From Gavia stellata (taxonomy: Eukaryota; Chordata; Aves; Gaviiformes; Gaviidae): a stretch of DNA of 64,000 bases. Position 1 is the stretch's first letter. Every line of letters begins with the position of its first letter. The notes beneath the pieces are model-generated. The model was not told the DNA's origin, searched no databases, and was given only the letters and a program-made list of their open reading frames with translations. The stretch is from NCBI RefSeq assembly GCF_030936135.1, contig NC_082600.1, positions 2,170,001 through 2,234,000 on the forward strand. The letters run 5' to 3'. Positions 39,601-51,600 of this stretch are shown piece after piece. Made by a program: the position numbers and the translations under genes.

Positions 39601-42600
39601 TCTGTGCAGGCAGCACTGCTGCTTTGCTACCTTTCAGCAAAGACTCAGAGATCGTTCCTTTCTCTGCAGAAAATGCATGTATTTCAAGAGACCTCTAACA
39701 CAGTCACTACACCATAGACTCTGAATATTTTTTCACAGGAAGTAATTTTGTATTCCAGTTGCTAATCTGAAATAAAAAAAACCCCAACATTTTATATCGG
39801 CTAACAGCATCTTCTGAAAACGGAAAGTCATTTTGTCTTCAAGCAAATAGCTGCTGTTCTGCGATTAAAGTGTGTGTTATTAAGCTCTATGGTGCTCACC
39901 TATTTAAAGGAAGGAAAGCAATTATCTGTCCATAAAGCAGCTTTTGGAGCTGAAATGAAGCTGTGGAATCCTGTGTCAGAAGGAAAAGGTCGGCGTACAC
40001 AGGCCCCCCCCTCCAGAAACCAAATACTCCCATTCCCGGTGTGCGATGCACAAGCCATTACCTGAAATGAAGTCGGGGGGTTTATATTAACACGGGCTTG
40101 GTTCCAGTGCTGTCCCTTATTTCCACTCGAAGACCACAACGGGTTCTCTATCGCGGTCTGACCTTTCAACCGCAGGTAAACGTTCAAGCTTCCTAGAAGA
40201 GAGGCGGAGAACTGGAATTGGTTAGGCTCTCTGATGGAGCAGAGATGCTGGGATGCGTACAGCAGCAGTCCCCTGCTCACCCCCCTTCCCATTTTGCGTG
40301 GACCTCTGCTAGGTCTGAGTGGATGTGGAGAGTTTCTTGTCCGATATTTGAAAAGTTTAAATCTTAGGAACACCATGAACTGGTGACGTGAATTCACAGC
40401 CGAGGCAAAGGGAGTGTGCAGGGAGCGTGCCCCCCCGTTGCAGGGCAGTCGCACCCATTGTTCCCTGCAGCTCAGGAAGGACACGAGGCTTCCCAGGGTG
40501 AGATGGGCAAAAAAAAGAGTTTTCTGTGCTTTGGTGCAAATGAGGCATTTATAACCTCCTAACCCAAGGGTAAATAAGCAACTTGGTTGCCTTACGCTTA
40601 GCTCTCGCTTATAAAGACTGTCCAACTTCTAATGGAGTGCCACAGAGCCTGGCAAATCTATCTCAGAGATAGATGTGATGCCCTTACTACTACTAAGGAG
40701 TATCTTCGAAGGACAACATAATCCTCTAAGTTCAAATAATGTCGGAAAAGTTGTCCCTCACTGTGGAGAAATACCCCACAGCCCTGGGTCTTTCCCCACC
40801 ACTAACCATTAAGTTACTGGTTCCACAACAGACATTATTTGCAATAGGTAACAACAGATCGTCTGCATTCGGCAGCCCTTCTCTCCCATTAACATCCCTG
40901 CCTCAGACCACGAACAGAAGCCAGACTGTCTTGGTGAACCAAAAGACAGCAAATGCACTGACTTCGTTTAGCAGGGTTCAGTAATTCACGTAGTTTGTAT
41001 ATTTTGTTCCTTCTTGCTCACCGCTGTTATCTGCAGAGGTGTCTCTTTGGGCTGTGTAAATCACTGCATTTGCCTTCCGTGGAGAAAGTTCAGACAGTCA
41101 AGTTCACGCAAAACCACTTTTTTTAGGGAGTTTGGAATGGCAGCTGGGAAGCTCATACAAATTATATTTGCAATGAAACCTCTCAGATCTGAGGCAGCTG
41201 CACAGTGACTCAGCTCCTGCTAATAAAAAGTTCTTATTTCTAGCAATAGCGGAACTCGGTGCCTTGAAAAACATAAGGCTAAACGTGTAATGGAGCAGCA
41301 AATATTCTCATCACGGCTGTTTCACCAGGGTGCCCAGAATGAGGCCATACATCTTCTTTGAAGGAGGTGGGGGAAGCGATGCTCGCCGGAGCGACTGGGC
41401 GGCCCCGTGTCTCCCACCTGCCTCCCGCTGCAGCATTTTATTTTTCAAATGCAGGGGAGGGTGCAGAAGCAGCATAAAGGCATCGCGGCTTTTAACAAGG
41501 ATAGTCTGTCTCTGCCTACACGCACACGACTGGGTAAAGCAGAAAGACCTCAAACAGAAAGGGCTTGCAAGAAGGGAAATGCTCGGGAGGGTTCCCTGGA
41601 GCAGCCCCGCAGCTCAGCCCAGTAATACGTCGCGGGGCTGCTCACAGCGAGCGGCTGCTCAGCCCCAGCCCTCTTCCAAACAGCAACAACAGCTCTTGGG
41701 CAAGGTCTATGTTATTCAGCTTAAACAGTTCTCCCTTCCTTCCCATCTGCTTCTCTCCAAGACTTTTTTCGACAACTGTGCTGGGTCTACGGTGTGAAAA
41801 AAAGGCAGGGTCTCAGAGAAGACTACCTAAATTGAAAGAATAGTGTTATATATAATGATACTTTTCTTAAAGATAAAAATCAATGCCCCTATCAAGCAAG
41901 AGATGAATAGCCGGCTAATTGTTTCGCCTGTTTGTGCAGGCTGATACAGCCCATGCCGCAGAGCTGTTTGGAATAACTGAGTCATTTAGGTACCAAAAGC
42001 ATGTAATTCCATCATTGCTGAGGTTACAGAGATTTAAGATTGTTCATAGCACACTCAGCCTCTCTGCGCCACATAATTTCTTCAAATTAATAGCAGAATG
42101 AGAGTACTCTTACTTAAAGTACAAAATAGCCATTTCTGTACCAGATACGCTCAGTCGTTGCCCGGCGTGTTGGTTAGTACACCTGACCCTCATTGCTAGA
42201 TATGCACACACACACCTGCCCGAAACGTGGCTGAAAACTTCACTAATGACATCTGCACCGCATGCTTATCCTTGAAATTCTGCCAGTAAGGTTTTGGAAA
42301 AGTTACAGGGCCTTTGCAGAGCTGATGCTGTGGGGAGGATGGGTTGGCTACAGGGTTCACACTGAGGGGTGTCCAGCAAGGACTCATCGACAGATCTCAA
42401 ACTATTCCAAACTCCAGACAAATGGATAACGAAGTGGCTCTTGAGTAGGAGACAGAAACAGTGAGCACAACTGTGAATTAAGGAAGAAAGTTTACTTTCT
42501 GACAGCATCCTGCCAGGAGAGCGCAGGGTGCTCCGGAGACGTCGCCAGCTGCAACACTGGGGTGACACTCTGAGCGCTCGTGGCTCTGCCAACACAAACA

Positions 42601-45600
42601 GCTTTCACAGCGTGCTCTGACAGCATGCTTTGCTTCCACTTTTTGTCTTGTGATGGCTCTCTAATGATAAGAAAAATTATTGTTCTTGGAGCGTCAATTA
42701 GAAATGCCCCATTTTGTGGTGTAGAGGGAAAAATCGGAAATATAGATTGTTTTAAAAGATGGTGACAACTATAATGGAATTACAGCCTCTTTCTTTCTCA
42801 ACATAGAGACACAGTAAGGACAGTGACTCTTCATTTTCTTGTTCCCCCACAATGGCCTATTGTTTGCTGCAAATCAAATAATGGGAACTTCTATTTCTCT
42901 TACGCTTTAGGGATAATCTACCTTCTCCTTTCGAAGGATGTGGAGCGAAGCGCACGCGCTTTCTCCAGCAGCCAGCACTCTCAGAGTTGGCTCTCTGTGA
43001 TCCGTCAGGAATTACAATCTGACTTGTAAGTAAGAGCCATCTATTTCAGGTAAAAAAACACTTTATCTTTCTGAATCTAACGGTCATGGCATGGGATGTA
43101 GGTCCCTGTTTATCTCATCAGAGCTGTGCTGTAGTGTAAGTGCTGGTCTCAGATCTGTGCTCTGCTCTCCGCAAAGACTCCCAAGCACCTCTCCTTATCG
43201 CTACAGAAATTTTCAGCCTCTTCTCCAGAGGCAGCAAACACCTGAAGAGCAGGCACAGAAGCTGAGCTGAATAAACTGGTAGGCTGTTTGTTTTCAATAT
43301 AGTGCAGCAGCCATATTCTCAAATTGATGTCACCGGGCTCACTCATTTTTAAGAACGGAGGAAGAAGTATCTTTTCCCCTAAGCCTCCAAGACCAGTCCG
43401 CAGCAGCAACAGAGCATCATTCCAGGATGATTTTCCATTTTATTAGGGATCCTTCAAAACCTTGTCAGAAATGCAGAAACGTTTTGATAAGCACCGAAAC
43501 TGTTTTGGAAACGAAGTACTTTACCCCTGAGACATGGGAATAATAACCCTAATACTGCTTGGAAATCTTAGGGATACTGATAACAAGGGAGAATAAAGCA
43601 ACCCAGCGGAAATGCTGACTTGCAGCACCAAAGCCTCTTGCACAATGCTACAGTACTTTGGATGAAAAATCAAAGTTTAATGGCCATGTATCTTCCCTCG
43701 ACACGTTGTCCCCAGGCCCAAAGAAGGAACAGGCTGGAATTTATTTAAGCCAAACTCCCCTGCAAGACACTTCAAATTTTCAGTGAAGTCAGGTCAAGAA
43801 TCAGCAGGGTCGAGGTTATTCAAAAGAGAGAGCCTTCAGCACAGAGATCATATCGAGGTCTCAGTTAGCAGCTCCTATCCGGCTCTTGTGAAGAAATCAA
43901 TGAGCTGGCAGTGCACGTTACAGCCGAGAGCTGCCCCAACTGGCCGCGCTCATTCCCAAATGGGGATGAGAAGCACCTTCTACCGTGGTGAACAGTCAAG
44001 GCTTCTAACAGCTTGTTGTAAAACAATCTGTTTTAGCAATAAGATTTAGAATTATCCACAGGGGATTTATCCTTAACAAAATGGAACTCTTCTTAAAAAA
44101 ACCTACCAAATCAGTATTTCACACAGAATCATTGAGGTTGGAGGCACCTCAGGAGACCGTACTGTCCTAACCCCTGCTCAAAGCATGGTAGATTAGAGCA
44201 GGTTTTGGATGTCTCCAAGGACAGAGACTCCACAACCTCTCTGGGCAACCTGTGCCAGTGTTTGATCAACTTCATAGTAAAAAAAAATAAAAATTTTTCC
44301 TTATGTTTCAGTAGAATTTCCTCTATTTCAATTTGCGCCCATTGCCTCTTGTCCTGTCCCTGAGCATCTCTGAGCTCCGTCTTCTTTACCCCCTCCCTTC
44401 AGGTATTCACATACATTGGTGAGGCTGCACCTTGAATGCTGTGTTCAGTGTTGGGCCCCTCACTCCAAGAAGGACATTGAGGTGCTGGAGCGTGTCCAGA
44501 GAAGGGCGATGAAGCTGGTGAGGGGTCTGGAGCACAAGTCTGATGAGGAGCGGCTGAGGGAGCTGGGGGTGTTCAGTCTGGAGAAGAGGGGGCTGAGGGG
44601 AGACCTCATCGCTCTCTACAACTGCCTGAAAGGGGGTTGTGGTGAGGTGGGTGTTGGTCTCTTCTCCCAAGTGACAAGTGACAGGACAAGAGGAAATGGC
44701 CTCAAGTTGTGCCAGGAGAGATTCAGGCTGGATATTAGGAAAAATGTCTTTACTGAGAGAGTGGCGAAGCACTGGAACAGGCTGCCCAGGGAAGTGGTGG
44801 AGTCATCATCCCTGGAGGTATTTAAAAGACGTGTGGATGAGGCGCTTAGGGACATGGTTTAGTGATGGACTTGGCAGGGTTAGGTTAATGGTTGGACTCA
44901 GTGATCTTAAAGGTCTTTTCCAACCTAAATGATTTTATGATTCTATGATTCTGTGAGATCCTATTGAGCCTTCTCTTCTCCAGGCTGAGCACTCCCAGCT
45001 CTCTCAGCGTCTCCCCACATGAGAGCTGCTCCAGTCCCTTCATCATCTCTGTGGCCCTGAGCTGGACTCTCTCCAGGAGACTGGTGGCCATCCTTACCAC
45101 AAGGACACATCATCTGAAACCCTGTGTCATGGTAAGGTTTGATTCGTCTGGGCAAATCGTTGTATTATAATAACCCCTTCCCTAACCCAAAGTAATTTCT
45201 GAGACCACAAACCTTTAAAAACTCATTCAAGTAGTTACCTCATCAATACAACTATTCATACAATAATCATGTGCTTAAATCATTGAAGTCTTAGAATATC
45301 ATCACTCATTAGGTTTTTCTTTTCTCTTCATTATCCTCACGTGAACAATTTCAGTGATAGAGTTCACATCCAGGGAATCAAATGATATATATTTGCTCAT
45401 TTCATAATTTTTCTTGTATGCATGTTGAATTCTCATGTGTTTGCTAACATTTTTTCATTATGAGGAATTAAAATATCGAATTTAGTAGACATGTATATGC
45501 CTGCATTCAAACACGTGGTGTTGCTATTAATTTACTATTTTTCTGTCAGTCCACTCTTTAAAGACAGAATAGTAAGTACTTTTGTACAAAGCTATGTAAA

Positions 45601-48600
45601 AGTAGATAATTTTGAACGTTAGCTAAAATGATGGTAACTGTATTTTTTAACATTAAGGAACAAAAGTGATATTGAGCACTTTTGGCTTTCAACAACTAGG
45701 TGTCCACATTGCCTTGAACAAATCCTACGTAACTATGATCACTAATCATCATTGTCCCCATATTCACCGGTGGGTCAGCTCCTTCATCCGCCAGCATTAT
45801 ACATGTTGATTTGAGAAATTACACATAAACAAGAGCGAGCAATCTCAGCAAAAAAGCTAAGGATACAGACACTTGCTGAAAAGGTAGCCCAGGAAAAAAA
45901 ATCCAAAATTGCACCAATGAGAGGTCACTGCTTTGTGGACAGATGTCGGCCTCCATGGCTGGTTTTCTTATACTTTATCCCAACCCCAAGATATTCCAGA
46001 AAAACTCTTTCACACTTCATCATTCGTAACTTTGCTTTTCACTGTCATATACCAGAAATAGTCTTAGAGGGCGGTTTATATTTTTTTCACTAGGCATGGC
46101 ACGGCTTATTCTCTTCCCTCCAACAAACAGCCAAACTCCCGCTGCAACGGAGAGCCGGGAGAATTTAGACCTGGGGCTGCAGTCCAAGCGCTCAGCAGTG
46201 CAGAGACCACTAACAAAACTAAGTCAACTTGTCTGCTCTGTTTAAAACCTGAACTCTGCCTGGAGGCAGGCGAAGGTTTCCCGAAGCAACCACCAGAATG
46301 CACTGTGTGGATGTGTTTGCCCTTGAAATATATATGAGGATACATCAAGTCAGGTCAGCCTGGCACTGGAAAGCCTCTTGACACACTGGTAAGCACTGAG
46401 CACCCAACAGGGATTTACAGGATTTAGAAAAATTGGCTGCCTATCGCTTATACTTTTATATTCTCCTACACCTTTTTTTCGTACTAGGCAAAGAAATTAA
46501 AACGCGTGCGTTGAAAGAGCTATGACCAAAACCAGACTTTCTGCTACACCTTGAAAATATATACTCTCACAGCTTGTGAGCGAATTGTGCATGACTTTTA
46601 CAAAGGAACCGTGTGCTGCTGCATGGCGCACAGGCTGTGCCGCTCCAGCTGCCAGCACGTGAGGAGTGCCGCTGCTAATTGCTTGATCCCCAATCTAGCG
46701 AGGAGTGACTCAAAACACTCTGTTATAGCAGGCAAAGCCCTTGCAAATACCACCTTTTCTGTTTTCACACCCTAAAGTTCCCACGCTCAAAACCTCACGC
46801 ATGCATGAAAGAACTCCCATCCATAAGAGGGGTTCTGCTAGCGTGCTGATTAGTGGAAAACACAGTTTTACAGCAATTAGGACGCTATCAGGCACCTCTC
46901 TTGCCAACTTTGGTTGCAACTGGCCCTTGCAGGTGTTGGCAGTCCTCCCGTGCCTTTCTTTCATACAGGTGGACATTTCTCCTGCTATTTCTCCCAAAGT
47001 GAAAAGACAAGGTCATTGGCTTTCTCTCACCTATGTGCTGTCCATACATGTGATAGTAGAAGCTAAAACAATAGGCTGTGTTCGTAGCTCCGTAAGGATT
47101 TTTTGGAGCGACACTGAAAACAGGACTAACAAGTCTGGCCTTTTCTCCTTCCAGCCTGGGGCGTGACGTCTCAATGTACATGTAGAAACCTAGGGAAAGG
47201 CCAAATGGAAATTGTTAGGTTGCAGTCTTCAAAATCCAACACATATACATACAGGAAGACACCAGGGCTATCAAGCATCTTGATTCATTTTTCACATTCA
47301 GCTGACATCACCATGGTTTCTGGGACATATTTCTTCTGCGTTAAGCCCCTGTGTTTTCCACAACTGCTTCAAAGATATGTTTTCTAGCAAGAGTCACATC
47401 AGGGCTAGCAGGTCAGTGCTCGTAAACAACTTCAAATCGATGTAAGATCGTATATGCACAAGAGAAAAAAAAAAATCTTTACAATGGGGTTCAGACTTCA
47501 GTCTCAAGGTTGCAATTTGTTCCTATAAGCAGTGAGTGGCAAGGACTTTTAAAATAAAGGGAAAAAATCTTGATGGAAACCTTTCAAGGAACATTTTCAA
47601 CTGGCCATGTCAATCACACATTTGAAAGCTCAATTTCACAAAAGAAGACAATATTAATTTATTCTGATCCTGGACTGTGCCAAGAACAGAGATAGTATTT
47701 ACTTAATCCAACCAAGCAAATACAATGCAGTATGAATTTTTTCCCCCTTTGGTAGTGCAAGCAGGGGACATACAATAAAATAGCATGAGTTACTGCAGTA
47801 CATGATAAATCCAGCACAATATGTCTGAGTTTTCAAATGCAAATAGACACTGCAGTCAAGATGGCATGCTTCTGTTACGTGGGGTAGCAGATTGAAAATT
47901 ACACATTTTAGCAACACCCAAAGTAAAAAAGGGGCAAAAAAAAAATCTCATTGTGACAGTCTGAGAGAGTCCAAGTTAGAAATTAAATGACATAAAAGAG
48001 AAGAATATTTCAAGATGTACCAGAATACTTCCCCACTAGACTGTAACGTGAAAGCAATCGCTTTGAAAATGGCACAATAGAAACAATACAAGATGGTTAA
48101 TGGCACTGTTAGTGGGTTGTGCTTTGGGACCAGCTGCACGCCTCAGCACTGGCAATTTCTTTTAGAAGTCCTTGAAATATGCTTATTCTTGGTATGATTA
48201 GGAAAAATGATGTAGCTGCCTGAATTGGCTGTCCTGGACAGGTCCCTCACCCCAATGGAGGAGCAGGGCTCCCAGGGCCGGGGGCCCAGGGACACTGCTG
48301 GAGCTTACCTTCCTTGGAGCCAGTCCGATCTGCGTTTGGCCCCGTGTTCGGGGTATATTTTGTGTCTCTAGTGGCAGTGCTTTGTTTTGTCCAGTCGAAA
48401 TTGTCCGTGTCATCTTGAGTGAAAAGGCAAATGTTACCGTCCTCAAACCCACAGTGGAATTCTCCTGCCAATGCAGTAAACGAGCAGATGTTTAGTGGCT
48501 GAAACTATTCATCCTATGCTTGTTTGTCAAAGTACTTGTCAATTATAACAAACACGTTGTGGGATGATGCTTATTAACAGCACTGGAAAATAGTCATACA

Positions 48601-51600
48601 TTTATTTTACGTCAGTCTCCAGTGTTCAGTGTATGTTTCCTTTTGCAGTAACCTCAATGAAAAAAAAATCATGGTCATCAATCTGTGTTGGTGTTACCTG
48701 AAGTTACATTCACATCTTATTGTATAGCTCCTCCTCACATATTCACATGTATACAATTGCCCTTAGAGACACTGCCTCTTCTTACCCAGCTAGCATTTCT
48801 AAAAAGCTGAGAAGAACAGGCAGCATGTCCATAAAACACAAACTATGAGAAAAAAAAGTGAAAAGTGGGTTATTTTGGCTTAGGGAGAAGAACATTAGGG
48901 AAAAGAGGAAAGCAACTTTTCAAAATGAAAACATTATCTCCAAGTGACATCTCCTAAACTATTCTTGGTTTTCAATAGGGATGGGAAAGCAAGTAATGGC
49001 TAAAATGAGAGCAAAGGAGCTTTAGGGTAGACATGAAGAAAATCTCTACAAATCAGGACAGGGAGGCACATGAATGGCTTGCTCAGGAGGCGCATCGAGT
49101 CCCCATCACTGGATTATAATAACCATTTGGACAAATACCTAGGAGGAAGGTTTAGGTTTATCTGAACCTATATGGGCAGGACAGGTGACTGCATCATGTC
49201 CTGAAGACATGTCCTAGACTTTCACTAAGATTTCTGTTATAGACTTGAGATCAAATGGTAAAAGCTTAGGTCTAAAGAATAAAAATGCCAAGAACCCCAG
49301 ACAGGACTACTGGGATCATCTCCTTTGTGAAACAGAGATCTGTGAGACACACCAGTCCAGTGATCCTACCTGCTGGGTTATGATGGGATGGGAAAGTTCT
49401 ACTGTCAGACATTTAGGAACCAAAACAAATCAAAACTTCAAGGTTCGGTTTTCATCTCAGAACAGAATAAGGCCCCATGTAGTAAAATGTGCAAAAGCTT
49501 AATTTTATGCACATGAACAGTTCCCGCTGAGTTTACTCTTCCAGCAAAGTCAATTGATTTATCTGAGAAAACAAGCAAATCTCTCTTCTCTAGGGAGAAT
49601 GCAGCCCTCTGCATACTGTGTCAGCTACGGCCTTCTTTATAGGGGTGCAATTTATATTCATTGTTATGAGGAACTCTAACACCAGGCGTCACGGGATTAT
49701 TCATCTGTGTTAAATTGAGAAGGTATATAAATGTTTGCAGGTTTGGGGTTTCGGTGAACTATAAATCCACTTAAGCCACTGGAGCTTCACTGTAAATCAG
49801 TGAAGACAGAGGGACCTGGAGCTTAGCTTGGATATGTGCTGCTAAGCAAGGATGCTGGTCTGAAACGTACTTAAAATCAGATAATACTGCAGACTGAACA
49901 AACAGGCTTGAAAAATTCATTCCAAACCACAAGGTGCATTAGAAGTGCTTTCCAAGTCTTCCTCATTCTGTTTCTGCCCATCCAAAGAGCAACACAAACT
50001 GTAACCCCTCCACAATGGTCAGCATGAAACACCACTCTCTAAAACCAGGTTATCACAAAAATGGAGTCCATAGGAACTTCCTCGGCTATTAGCACCTCAA
50101 GCAGATTGACTGGATCTCTCAATAAATCCATCAACTTTATTAGATCCTCCAAGAGAATTAATTTCCTAAATTGCAGTTCCTTAACTGGCAAACATGACCG
50201 ATAACCATCGGCATGATCAGGAGCCAGTTTCAGGACCTTGCGCCTTGGTTTGGTTCTGGAAGCAAGGTCTTCTGAATTCTGGATTCTGAATGTTGAAGAA
50301 GTGGCAATATAGAAAGTCATTCAACAGAGGAGCACCATCGTGAGCACTGCAGAGAAGGAGTACAAGTAGAGGCCTGATTGTGGTTCTTCCTGAGAGATGA
50401 GCAAATCAAAGAACGAGGCCACAAGGAATACACATGCGTGGATTACATCCAAAATCCTTCAATAGAGAAGCATGTGAATAGCTGCAGATGGACACCTCCA
50501 TCCTTATCCTGAAGACCAGGAAGATAACGCAAGGACCCTGACAAAGCTCTTGAAAGACACAAGGGCTCGAATGAAGCACTCTGAACAAAATGCCAGCTGT
50601 GCCTCTCATCTCCAAGAATACCTTTTACACGACTTGAGCTCCAAATTTGCTTGGTTTACACTATATTCTGTGCATTTGATTTCCACCTCCACTTTTGCCA
50701 GCCCTTCCTATAGCAAAAACGGTGCTGCTTCTACACAGTGTGATGAAATTAAAGGGCAAAACAGTAACTAAAGGAGAAAAGTTCCGAGTACCAGATCCAG
50801 TCCTGCAGCAAAGTGAATTAACACAAATCTTTTTCAGGCATTCAGCAGTTTCTAACACTGCCCCTCCAGTACCTTAAGAGCTGCATTTGCATGTCGCACC
50901 ATGCCCTCCGAGCTTCATTAAGAAATTCCACATCAGCAGAACAGAAGATTTTTCTTCAAGTTAAAAAAAATAAAACATTCAGCCCAGATGCAAAAAGGTA
51001 AGTAAAAGTTTGCCATTTATTTAATAGGAAAACACTGGTTTCATGTGGGACTCCGCCATTTGGAATACATTGGAAAAGGTTAGTGCTAAATATTCTTGGC
51101 ACTAAACACTTTTTAAAAAATGACAGAAGAATAAAAATGGGAAATAGTTCCCCAGGAATAGCTCAGTACTTTTCTTATGCAAGAAGTAGGAGCATTTAAA
51201 TAGATCTGGACAGTCCTGACCTGTTCATTAGCTGAAAGCACTAACAATGGTGCTAATTCCTATTAAAGATAGGGGACAATTTTTGTCAAAGCACATGCCA
51301 GCTCTGGAAGTAGATTCAGGTTATTAATAATTTCATTGCCAATTAGGGCAAAATCTGAAATTGTTCTCAAGGTGAAACATTGTAGTATGAATTTTTGTCA
51401 TCTATTTCCATAAAATTCAAGTTGAGTATGACTCCCTAACATCTAATCTCTTCCATTATTCAGGTGTAACATCTAGTTGCACTAACTGATATGAAATCCT
51501 TATGGTTTACATTAAATGGTTGATATTATATGTTACAAAATAAAATGTAGATCTGAGGCTACATCTCAGTGTTTAAGTCATTCAATGCTACTTGCTTATA

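Larger units (their letters stand above)
40193..47030 (-). other. MDGA2 intron (6838 bp)
   Basis: It is bounded by donor ATAG|GTGAGAG and acceptor TCTTCTAG. It contains a GC-rich patch with a 12-bp inverted repeat (41.34-41.69 kb) and the nested CR1 cluster at 44.12-45.09 kb. The rest shows nothing recognisable. Confidence 0.75.

Noticed and set aside
39900..40625. 241-codon minus-strand open frame, the longest in the window
   Set aside because: It only contains the 43-codon MDGA2 exon (40192-40062) plus intron read through on both sides. The splice sites and the next exons fix the real borders.
34377..48464. MAM domain of a receptor tyrosine phosphatase (PTPRK/M/T/U) instead of MDGA2
   Set aside because: FN3 precedes and a GPI-type tail with a stop follows the MAM domain. 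Receptor phosphatases have MAM at the N-terminus, followed by Ig, FN3, transmembrane and phosphatase domains.
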